Positions 1 to 5,406 of a DNA stretch of 5,406 nt are shown here, in pieces. Source of the DNA: Porticoccaceae bacterium (GTDB lineage Bacteria > Pseudomonadota > Gammaproteobacteria > Pseudomonadales > Porticoccaceae); NCBI GenBank assembly GCA_002591625.1, contig PCDB01000041.1:1-5406 (forward strand), read 5' to 3'. The notes below the pieces were generated by a model that saw only the letters and a program-made list of their open reading frames with translations, was not told the origin of the DNA and did not search any database. Positions within the stretch are counted from its first letter, which is position 1; every line of letters starts with the position of its first letter. The position numbers and the translations under genes are program-made.

Positions 1-5
1 TTCAC

Positions 6-24
6 TGCGTCTCACGCACTTTTT
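6..24 (+). terminator. Possible terminator of a plus-strand gene left of the window
   Basis: TGCGT (6-10), loop CTC, ACGCA (14-18), then CTTTTT (19-24) on the plus strand looks like a short rho-independent terminator. The stem has only five base pairs. If real, it would end a convergent gene lying to the left of base 1, which cannot be seen here. Confidence 0.25.
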
Positions 25-60
25 AATCCGTAAGTTAACTGATAGACTGATGTTTAGGAG

Positions 61-102
61 CACAAAAGATTTAAGAGAACCATTAAGCTCTGGGGGCTCT
101 CT
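61..102 (-). terminator. Possible weak terminator downstream of the transporter gene
   Basis: About 140 bases beyond the transporter stop, minus-strand AGAGAGCC (95-102) pairs with GGTTCTCT (74-81) as an 8-bp stem with one G-U pair and a 13-base loop. It is followed by TTAAATCTTTTG. The loop is large and the T-tract interrupted, so strength is doubtful, but it is the best terminator candidate for the operon in this window. Confidence 0.35.
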
Positions 103-239
103 ATCGGTCTCGCGGTTAACAAAAAAAACAGCAGCCTCTTCAAACAAATCACGTTAGCACCAGCCGTTTACACCTCTGCATACTTCAAAGAGATTAAAGC
201 TGCGCGTCTTCTAAATGGCACCAAAATCTTGCTGTTTGA

Positions 240-1136
240 TCAATTTTCTAAACCGTAAACTAATGACCAACCAACAAGGAAACTCGCAGAAAAATACATG
301 CAGAATAGGTAAATAATGGCCGGAATGCACATCAAAAAACTTCCCAGCAAATCAATTGCGATTACTATAGCCAGAATATAGTTCTGAAAACCCACCTCAA
401 CACCGAGAGTAACTATTTCTTTTCTTCTCAGTTTTAAACCTTGGCCCAAAAGTAAACCAGTGCAAACCATGACTGTATTCATCAAAAAGACGGGTGCAAA
501 AGCTATTTCTATAATCGATGAAATTTCAGATTTTACCTCAATCGCAGTCAAATACATCACTGTGAGAAGCGCAAAAAAGGAAAGTGAACTTACAAACTTT
601 TGTAGCCGAAATGCCACGTCGGGATTAATCATATTCACGATGATCCCAACGAAAACCGGAGCCGCAGTGAGGGATGCAATATTCCAAATTGTTGTAAGAA
701 TCGGCAAGCGAATGTTTGTATCTGCAAATTCGAAAAAATGTAAGGCCATGTTTATAATTAAAGGGATAGTAAAAATCGTGACTATTCCTGAAGCAGCTGT
801 CAGTGAGATTGAGAGAGCCAACTCACCTCTTGCCAAATAGGTGATAAAATTTGAGGTAGCAGCACCTGGACAACAGGCGATTATAAACAGCCCTACCGAC
901 ACCTCAGGTGAAGGCATAAAAATGGCAACCACCATTAAGGCAATTAACGGAAGAAAGAGAATTTGTCCCAAAAGGCCCGCGAAAAATGCCTTACTGTTAC
1001 TGAAAATATAATAAAAGTGCTTTGGCATGAGGTTTAAACCCATACCAAACATTATAAGTACCAGCGCCCAGCGGCTGAACGCGCCAACGTTTACACCTAA
1101 AACCGTGAAGTTTAGAACATCAATCGGTTCAACCAA
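240..1136 (-). CDS. Bile acid:sodium symporter (BASS/SBF) family transporter, TTG start
   Basis: A 298-residue, very hydrophobic inner-membrane protein with about nine to ten predicted membrane segments (roughly 21-39, 49-73, 80-97, 106-133, 146-170, 184-199, 210-231, 243-261 and 265-291). Family signatures of PF01758 are present: FGMGL (30-34), CCPGAATSNFITYLARGE (88-105) with LTAASG downstream (112-117), and the second crossover motif GVEVGFQNYILA (245-256). BASS proteins typically couple Na+ to movement of organic anions such as bile acids, steroid conjugates or keto acids. The size matches the bacterial family (about 290-330). The start is TTG at 1136: an in-frame TAA lies directly before it, GGGAG (1146-1150) is spaced 9 bases upstream, and the next Met is residue 29 inside the first membrane helix. 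As the last gene of the cluster it probably carries the pathway substrate or a product; substrate and direction are not visible. Confidence 0.9.
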   Translation of the reverse strand: MVEPIDVLNFTVLGVNVGAFSRWALVLIMFGMGLNLMPKHFYYIFSNSKAFFAGLLGQILFLPLIALMVVAIFMPSPEVSVGLFIIACCPGAATSNFITYLARGELALSISLTAASGIVTIFTIPLIINMALHFFEFADTNIRLPILTTIWNIASLTAAPVFVGIIVNMINPDVAFRLQKFVSSLSFFALLTVMYLTAIEVKSEISSIIEIAFAPVFLMNTVMVCTGLLLGQGLKLRRKEIVTLGVEVGFQNYILAIVIAIDLLGSFLMCIPAIIYLFCMYFSASFLVGWSLVYGLEN

Positions 1137-1145
1137 TTATTGCGA

Positions 1146-1150
1146 CTCCC
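1146..1150 (-). promoter_or_regulatory. Ribosome binding site GGGAG that fixes the TTG start of the transporter
   Basis: On the minus strand GGGAG lies 9 bases before the TTG at 1136, in the 26-bp gap after the FAH-family stop. A TAA immediately precedes the TTG in the same frame, so no earlier start is possible, and the next Met would cut into the first membrane helix. The site therefore supports a TTG start. Confidence 0.6.
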
Positions 1151-1162
1151 GAAACATTTGAC

Positions 1163-2188
1163 TCAGCCGCTAATAATTTTGTTCGATAAAACGCCGATGC
1201 CCTCTACTTCTAATTCAATGGTGTCCCCAATATCAAGATACGTGCCAATCTCAAGTCCGCAGCCCCCTCCAACCGTGCCTGATCCAATGAACTCGCCCGG
1301 CATTAGGGTTTCGTTTTTCGACATGTACGCTATCACTTCTCCAAATGTTCGAGATATTGTGCTTGAGTGACCGCGGCAAACCTCGTTGCCATTAATTCTA
1401 GCAATCATAGCGCAGTCATAAGGATCTATGCTGTCGCTTGTCACGATGCAGGGTCCAATGACGTTGCCAGTATCAAAATCTTTACTCTTTGTGGGCCCCA
1501 GCTGTCCTTGCATCTCCCTTGATTGTATATCTCTCGCACTCATGTCATTAAAGATAGCATATCCAAAGATGGCCTCCTCTGCCTCTTCCGGTGTGACATT
1601 TTTGACCTCTTCACCAAGGAAGCATCCAAATTCGAGTTCGAAATCCAGTTTATTTGTATAATCAGGCTTAACAATTGGTTGCTGATGTCCTATCACAGAG
1701 AATCTGTTTGCTTTGTAATACAAGGGCAACTCGTACCACACATCCGGTATCTGATAAAGACCTTGCTTTTCATAACGAAGCAGAGCAGCGTCAGGATCAT
1801 CCTCCATAGCCGCTCGAGTACTTCTGAGTCCAGCATAAGCGTTACTGAGATGCTCCTCAAATAACAGACAATCTCTTAATTGCGGAGGAAGTGGAATAGG
1901 AGATCGCATTGATAACTGCGAAACTTCAGTTGCGTAGTTAGATATTAAATTGCCCCTCTCAAGAGCATCAATTACTTTTTGCGCCAGAGGAATGGAATAG
2001 CCCGATGCATAAATAATACTCATCATATCGTCATAATTGCACGTGTCTTCGGACGGGAAAAGGTCCTCTATTGCTTGGCGTATATTGACTACCAAGTCTG
2101 ATTGAGACCTTGAATCGGGCAGTAACACCCCAACCCAATCGGTTGATGAGTGACCCGTAGATTCCAAATTTACAGTGACGAATTTCAT
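1163..2188 (-). CDS. Fumarylacetoacetate hydrolase (FAH) family enzyme
   Basis: A 341-residue predicted cytosolic metal-dependent enzyme of the FAH superfamily (PF01557), whose members hydrolyse, decarboxylate or hydrate diketo acids and acylpyruvates. The catalytic domain starts near residue 105: RDCLLFEEH (105-113, with a possible catalytic His113); YYKANRFSVIGH (157-168); ELE metal pair Glu184/Glu186 (184-186); NDMSARD (214-220) with the third metal ligand at Asp215; KSKDFDTGNVIGP (234-246); and the C-terminal SGTVGGGCGLEIG (303-315). The first roughly 100 residues form an N-terminal region with little recognisable motif content. It is shorter than classical homogentisate-pathway fumarylacetoacetase (about 420 residues), so a fahA name is not justified. 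The ATG at 2188 follows AGAGG (2199-2203) by 10 bases. It sits 86 bp after the GST gene and 26 bp before the transporter. Family very likely; reaction not assigned. Confidence 0.93.
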   Translation of the reverse strand: MKFVTVNLESTGHSSTDWVGVLLPDSRSQSDLVVNIRQAIEDLFPSEDTCNYDDMMSIIYASGYSIPLAQKVIDALERGNLISNYATEVSQLSMRSPIPLPPQLRDCLLFEEHLSNAYAGLRSTRAAMEDDPDAALLRYEKQGLYQIPDVWYELPLYYKANRFSVIGHQQPIVKPDYTNKLDFELEFGCFLGEEVKNVTPEEAEEAIFGYAIFNDMSARDIQSREMQGQLGPTKSKDFDTGNVIGPCIVTSDSIDPYDCAMIARINGNEVCRGHSSTISRTFGEVIAYMSKNETLMPGEFIGSGTVGGGCGLEIGTYLDIGDTIELEVEGIGVLSNKIISG

Positions 2189-2232
2189 TAAATCAATACC
2201 TCTGTTTTAAGCTCGTGGGTCCAACTTTTCCT

Positions 2233-2270
2233 AAAAGGATTATAATTTGCTTGTATTGCTAACTCCTTTT
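2233..2270 (-). repeat. Inverted repeat in the GST-FAH gap, with a TATAAT hexamer in its loop
   Basis: The 86-bp gap 2189-2274 is the longest within the cluster. On the minus strand AAAAGGA (2264-2270) and TCCTTTT (2233-2239) form perfect 7-base arms around a 24-base loop. The upstream arm carries an SD-like AAGGAG with no start codon at usable distance. The loop-arm junction contains TATAAT (2239-2244), a consensus -10 hexamer, but no convincing -35 is found 16-18 bases upstream. No U-run follows the second arm, so it does not look like a terminator. It may be an mRNA processing or stability hairpin, a weak internal promoter, or chance in AT-rich DNA. Confidence 0.3.
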
Positions 2271-2274
2271 TGAT

Positions 2275-3081
2275 TTATCTTAGCCCATAAATTTTAGCGC
2301 TCTTTGCACGACCCTTAATTAGCATGGAAGTTCGCGACTCGCCGGAGATGGAATCCATGACACCCCTTTTGAACGACGGCCGAGTGCTTAATCTTGAAAA
2401 AAGTTCCTCGAGAGCGGGATACTCCGAGATTAAGTCTCCCCAACCAAATTGTTTTGATATCTGCAAATAGGGAGCGAGCGAGATGTCTGCTAAGCCGAAA
2501 TGATCTCCCGACAACCAATTCATATCACGAAGACCCAAATCAATCTCACTCATAATAGCTTCATATGTTTTTACGCCCTCTGCAACTTCATCAGCATCCA
2601 AGCCCTTTTGAAACAAACTTTTTTGACGACTTTGCCGAGCTTTATTAGGTATGGCTTTTATTAACTCAATGGCATAAGAGTACTCCATTTTTAAAAAACT
2701 CGGCCTTATACACATCGGCCAGAGTAGACACGCGCTCGCTGGGTGCAGTTTCTCATCTAGGAGCCCGAGTATTGATAGCATTTTTGAATATGACTTAACA
2801 TCACTGGGCATTAGCCTACCATTTCCAAACTCTCTTGCGAGATGCAAGCATATCTGGGTGGAGTCACTGATCACCTTGTCGCCAATCTTCAATGCAGGTA
2901 AAGTCGCATCAGGATTAATTCCTCTGAACCAAGTCGAAAGATTCTCCTTTGAGTCGAGTGAAACTTCATGCTCATCAAAGGTAAGATTTAACTCATAAAG
3001 ACACATCTTAACTTTTTGGCAACATGGCGAAATCGCGTTGGAAAAGAGCTCCACCCCATTATCCTTTAAAAAAATAGTCAA
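2275..3081 (-). CDS. Glutathione S-transferase family protein, TTG start
   Basis: A 268-residue protein with a two-domain GST layout. The N-terminal thioredoxin-fold domain (about residues 9-90) shows ELFSNAISPCCQKVK (11-25), the cis-proline region TLPAL (60-64) and the glutathione-contact pair DS at 73-74 in ISDSTQICLHL. The helical C-terminal domain (about 100-245) contains GLADISLAPYLQ (197-208) and ends with a short basic tail. GSTs may conjugate electrophiles, isomerise cis-enol acids or reduce peroxides; which applies here is not visible. The SPCC motif at the active-site position suggests a cysteine or serine type rather than tyrosine; it does not match the SSCSxRVR zeta signature well. 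The start is TTG at 3081, overlapping the TGA of the preceding gene (TTGA). The next in-frame Met is residue 26, which would delete the active-site strand. No strong ribosome site was seen, consistent with coupled translation. Confidence 0.88.
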   Translation of the reverse strand: MTIFLKDNGVELFSNAISPCCQKVKMCLYELNLTFDEHEVSLDSKENLSTWFRGINPDATLPALKIGDKVISDSTQICLHLAREFGNGRLMPSDVKSYSKMLSILGLLDEKLHPASACLLWPMCIRPSFLKMEYSYAIELIKAIPNKARQSRQKSLFQKGLDADEVAEGVKTYEAIMSEIDLGLRDMNWLSGDHFGLADISLAPYLQISKQFGWGDLISEYPALEELFSRLSTRPSFKRGVMDSISGESRTSMLIKGRAKSAKIYGLR

Positions 3082-3860
3082 TCAGCGTTAATGATGGCTA
3101 CTGCCCGCGTCCACCCAGCAGAACCGCCTTTAATTTTTGTGGGAAAACACGAGACCATGAAGCCTTTATCAGGCAAAGTGTGCAAATTATGCAATTTCTC
3201 AAGATGACAATAAGGAATATCAAGCCCAGCCTTATGACCTTCCCAAATGATAGATGCATTTTTGGTGGACGCGTATCGTCGCGCAGTGTGAACAAATGGA
3301 GCATCCCAACTCCAAGCGTCAGTTCCCGTCACTTTGACGCCTCTCTCCAACAGATATAGGGTAGCCGCACGACCGAATCCGCAACCAGAATTAACGTACT
3401 CCTCCCTGCCAAATATATTGCCGGCGCCCGTATTCATGAGCACAATCTCGAATGGAGACAATTTATGACCGATTCTGTCTAACTCGCCCTCAATATCGTC
3501 AGCTGTCACAATGTAACCATCTGGCTTGGATCTAAAATCTAATTTGATCGCTGGTCTGAAACACCAATCTAGGGGCACCTCATCAATCGTCATCGTTGGA
3601 CTACCATCTCTCATTTGAGATCCGTAATGGTAAGGTGCATCTAAGTGTGTCCCGTTGTGAGTAGTCAGAGACACGTTTTCTAGAGCCCAGGCTTCACCAT
3701 TGAACATATCATCGGGCGACACCCCGGGAAAGAAATCAACAAGGTCCTGAGAAGAATCCTTGTGACTAACGTAATCGATTTTTGGAAGATATCGGTCCGG
3801 ATCAGATTTTACTCCATTCTCGATGGATATCGAGAGATCAATGAAGGATTTGGTCGCCAT
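3078..3860 (-). CDS. Cyclase-family metal-dependent hydrolase (kynurenine formamidase / isatin hydrolase-like)
   Basis: A 260-residue predicted soluble hydrolase of the cyclase family (PF04199). Known members open cyclic amides or hydrolyse formamide bonds with a divalent metal, usually Mn or Zn. The metal-binding signature HxGTHxDxPxH is intact as HNGTHLDAPYH at residues 68-78, giving ligands His68, His72, Asp74 and His78. A GTDAWSWDAP stretch (178-187) and a C-terminal block with EKLHNLHTLP (221-230) followed by KIKGGSAGWTRAVAI (242-256) are also family-typical. At about 260 residues it fits the longer, isatin-hydrolase-sized branch rather than the roughly 210-residue KynB type. The ATG at 3860 follows AAGG (3870-3873) by 9 bases. 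The stop overlaps the start of the GST gene by 4 bases, implying translational coupling. Beside a BVMO, a lactone- or ester-opening role is attractive but inferred. Family sure; substrate unknown. Confidence 0.92.
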   Translation of the reverse strand: MATKSFIDLSISIENGVKSDPDRYLPKIDYVSHKDSSQDLVDFFPGVSPDDMFNGEAWALENVSLTTHNGTHLDAPYHYGSQMRDGSPTMTIDEVPLDWCFRPAIKLDFRSKPDGYIVTADDIEGELDRIGHKLSPFEIVLMNTGAGNIFGREEYVNSGCGFGRAATLYLLERGVKVTGTDAWSWDAPFVHTARRYASTKNASIIWEGHKAGLDIPYCHLEKLHNLHTLPDKGFMVSCFPTKIKGGSAGWTRAVAIINAD

Positions 3861-3876
3861 CTTACTAAGCCTTAAA

Positions 3877-5406
3877 TTAAGAGAAATTAAAAGAGGGGTA
3901 TTCGTTTGCCGATTGATCTCCCGTATATTCCTTATAAGCAGGAAAACCGCCTAAATATAGGAGCATCACGCGCGATTTGCCGGGCACGTTTGCACCGATA
4001 TACCAGTTCTCGGAATTCCAAAATAGGGTTGGTCTTGCAACTTCAGCCATGTGATCTACCCAATATGCATCTCCCTCGCAACTTGAATCGACCCTTTCAT
4101 GCCCATTTTCATCCATATATCTAATCAATTCGCCAAACCACTCTCCCTGATATTCTACATTTAGGACGGGATTAAAAAATCCAGTGCAACTTCCAGGCCC
4201 GTTTACAAAGAACATGTTGGGAAAGCCATTAGTCATGAGCCCAGCGTTCGTGCGTGGTCCATCGGCCCAAGTTTCACGGAGAGTCCTCCCCTCAGCTCCT
4301 TTAATATTCATGTTCACAAGAGCTCCGGTAACGGCATCAAATCCTGTTGCTAAAATTATTTGATCAAGCTCATAGTTGGTCTGAGTCGTTGTGATGCCGA
4401 GCTCTGAAAATCTTTGAATGGGAGTCTCAGCTAGATCAACAATGTGCACATGCTGAGCATTAAATGTTTCATAATAATTGGTGTCGGCGCATAGCCTTTT
4501 AGTCAAAACTGGATAGCCATTCGGAACTAGCAATCGAGCCTTGTCTGGGTCTTTGATTTTGGCACGAATCTTTTCCCTGAAGAACTCCCCAAGCTTATCG
4601 TTTACCTCCTTGTTCAAAAGCAAATCATAAAACGAGGTGTAAAAACTCAAACCACCAGACTTCCATCTAAGCTCAAATTCTTCAAGAATTTGATCGTCAG
4701 TCATGTCTGATCCCGCGTTTGGGTTGGGCTCCTCCGGCTGAAAATTTACAGAAACATAACCGCCAAACGAATTCCTCTGTTTTTCCCGCCATTGCGGATA
4801 CATCGATTTGACACGAGATTCATATTCGGGATCCAACGGCCCGTTGTTTCTCGGGGCGCTGAAGTTTGGAGTTCTTTGAAAAACGACCAGTTCGGATGCC
4901 GTCTCTGCAATTATGGGAATCGCCTGCACTGCGGTAGATCCAGTTCCTATGATCCCAACGCGTTTTCCCTCGAAACTGACATGCTCATGAGGCCAATTGT
5001 AAGTCTCTAGCAATTCTCCGTGGAAAGTGCTTAGGCCGGGAAACTCGACTTTTTTAGGGGAAGACAACAAACCGGTGGCCATAACGCAAAATTTTGCGCT
5101 CACAATTTCTCCATCAGCGAAACTGACTCGCCAGCGATTGGAATGCCCCTCCCAGAGCAAGTCAACAACTTCTTTAGCGAGTTCTATATCATCCCTCAGA
5201 CCAAACCTATCAGTAACGTGCTCTAAATACGCCTCTATTTCTGGCTGAGAGCCATATCGTTCCTTCCACTTCCAATCCTGCTGTAATTCCTCAGAAAAAC
5301 TGTAGGAGTATTCCAAGCTCTCTATGTCGGAACCACAACCGGGATAGCGATTCCAGAACCAGGTTCCGCCAACACCGGCTCCCTTCTCGAACGCTTTAAC
5401 ATTGAG
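3877..5406 (-). CDS. Type I Baeyer-Villiger monooxygenase (flavoprotein), 5' end cut by window edge
   Basis: Predicted FAD- and NADPH-dependent cytosolic monooxygenase that turns a ketone plus O2 into an ester or lactone. The frame stays open to base 5406, giving 509 visible codons; the true start and the first FAD GxGxxG lie outside. A TTG at 5316 is not the start, because the 30 codons before it encode the conserved GGTWFWNRYPG...SDIES stretch (5317-5406). Numbering from 5316: ATG in VMATG (residues 79-82); FPG...NWPHE fingerprint region (92-111); second Rossmann motif GIIGTGSTAVQ (121-131); FQRTP (146-150); TKRLCAD with the presumed catalytic Arg274 (272-278); ATGFDA (323-328); NWYIGANVPGK (437-447). 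From memory it aligns almost without gaps to phenylacetone monooxygenase, more closely than to cyclohexanone monooxygenase. The fingerprint His is Glu (residue 104). It lies 16 bp upstream of the cyclase-family gene. Family is near certain; substrate unknown. Confidence 0.95.
   Translation of the reverse strand, partial: LNVKAFEKGAGVGGTWFWNRYPGCGSDIESLEYSYSFSEELQQDWKWKERYGSQPEIEAYLEHVTDRFGLRDDIELAKEVVDLLWEGHSNRWRVSFADGEIVSAKFCVMATGLLSSPKKVEFPGLSTFHGELLETYNWPHEHVSFEGKRVGIIGTGSTAVQAIPIIAETASELVVFQRTPNFSAPRNNGPLDPEYESRVKSMYPQWREKQRNSFGGYVSVNFQPEEPNPNAGSDMTDDQILEEFELRWKSGGLSFYTSFYDLLLNKEVNDKLGEFFREKIRAKIKDPDKARLLVPNGYPVLTKRLCADTNYYETFNAQHVHIVDLAETPIQRFSELGITTTQTNYELDQIILATGFDAVTGALVNMNIKGAEGRTLRETWADGPRTNAGLMTNGFPNMFFVNGPGSCTGFFNPVLNVEYQGEWFGELIRYMDENGHERVDSSCEGDAYWVDHMAEVARPTLFWNSENWYIGANVPGKSRVMLLYLGGFPAYKEYTGDQSANEYPSFNFS

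Larger units (their letters stand above)
1..239. other. Non-coding region downstream of the operon
   Basis: No supported gene was found on either strand; reading frames are short and lack ribosome sites. Besides the two hairpins noted separately, it holds an eight-base A run (121-128; T8 on the minus strand) that is not preceded by a hairpin on either strand, and the palindrome TTGATCAA (236-243) covering the transporter stop codon. It most likely separates this operon from the next transcription unit. Confidence 0.6.

Noticed and set aside
121..128. T8 tract on the minus strand as an intrinsic terminator
   Set aside because: The bases before it (GGCTGCTG and neighbouring GGCTGGTGCT) form an imperfect direct repeat, not a hairpin.
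54..152. Short minus-strand frame of 32 codons starting with GTG, hydrophobic in composition
   Set aside because: No ribosome site, runs through the T8 tract and the terminator-like hairpin, and resembles no known small protein; most likely chance.
460..840. Open plus-strand frame of 126 codons
   Set aside because: Lies fully antisense to the transporter, whose family motifs are clear; a shadow frame without its own motifs.
1140..1864. Several plus-strand open frames (1140-1370, 1428-1661, 1523-1864)
   Set aside because: Antisense to the well-supported FAH-family gene and lacking recognisable motifs or start signals.
3906..5248. Plus-strand open frames antisense to the BVMO (3906-4124, 4792-5010, 5027-5248)
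   Set aside because: Short, mutually unrelated, and overlap a gene with strong motif support.
5314..5316. TTG as the start of the BVMO
   Set aside because: The frame is open for 30 more codons to the edge and encodes the conserved GGTW...RYPG...D motif, so the start lies outside the window.
1..5406. Mobile element, defence system, CRISPR or RNA gene
   Set aside because: No terminal repeats, transposase-like protein, spaced direct repeats or tRNA/rRNA-like stretches were seen; all coding capacity is metabolic or transport.

Overview
The window holds five genes, all on the minus strand and tightly packed, so transcription runs from high to low coordinates. In that order they encode: a type I Baeyer-Villiger monooxygenase (BVMO, cut by the right edge); a cyclase-family (kynurenine formamidase/isatin hydrolase-like) metal hydrolase; a glutathione S-transferase-fold protein; a fumarylacetoacetate hydrolase (FAH)-family enzyme; and a bile acid:sodium symporter (BASS)-family membrane transporter. 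Gaps are 16 bp, a 4-bp overlap, 86 bp and 26 bp, which is what one expects of a single operon. No RNA gene, CRISPR array, insertion sequence or other mobile element was seen.

Organism: a bacterium, most likely a Gram-negative proteobacterium of moderate, below-50% GC with many A/T third codon positions. BVMO, GST, FAH and BASS genes grouped this way suit a free-living aerobic heterotroph, possibly a marine gammaproteobacterium. This is only an inference; no taxonomic marker gene is present.

Layout: 1-239 is non-coding, with two weak terminator-like hairpins, one per strand. 240-1136 is the transporter. 1163-2188 is the FAH-family enzyme. 2189-2274 is the only sizeable internal gap, with an inverted repeat and a TATAAT hexamer. 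2275-3081 is the GST, overlapping the end of the cyclase-family gene (3078-3860). 3877-5406 is the BVMO, open at its 5' end.

Working hypothesis (inference): an oxidative catabolic operon for a ketone or ketone-bearing cyclic compound. The transporter moves the compound or a product across the inner membrane. The BVMO inserts oxygen next to a carbonyl to make an ester or lactone using NADPH and O2. The metal hydrolase opens an ester, lactone or amide-like bond. The GST may isomerise or conjugate an intermediate, and the FAH-family enzyme cleaves or decarboxylates an acylpyruvate-like or diketo acid. No ring-cleavage dioxygenase, regulator or CoA ligase is in view, so neither the substrate nor the start of the pathway can be named. 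The oddest sequence-level point is that the BVMO fingerprint histidine is replaced by glutamate in an otherwise well-conserved enzyme.
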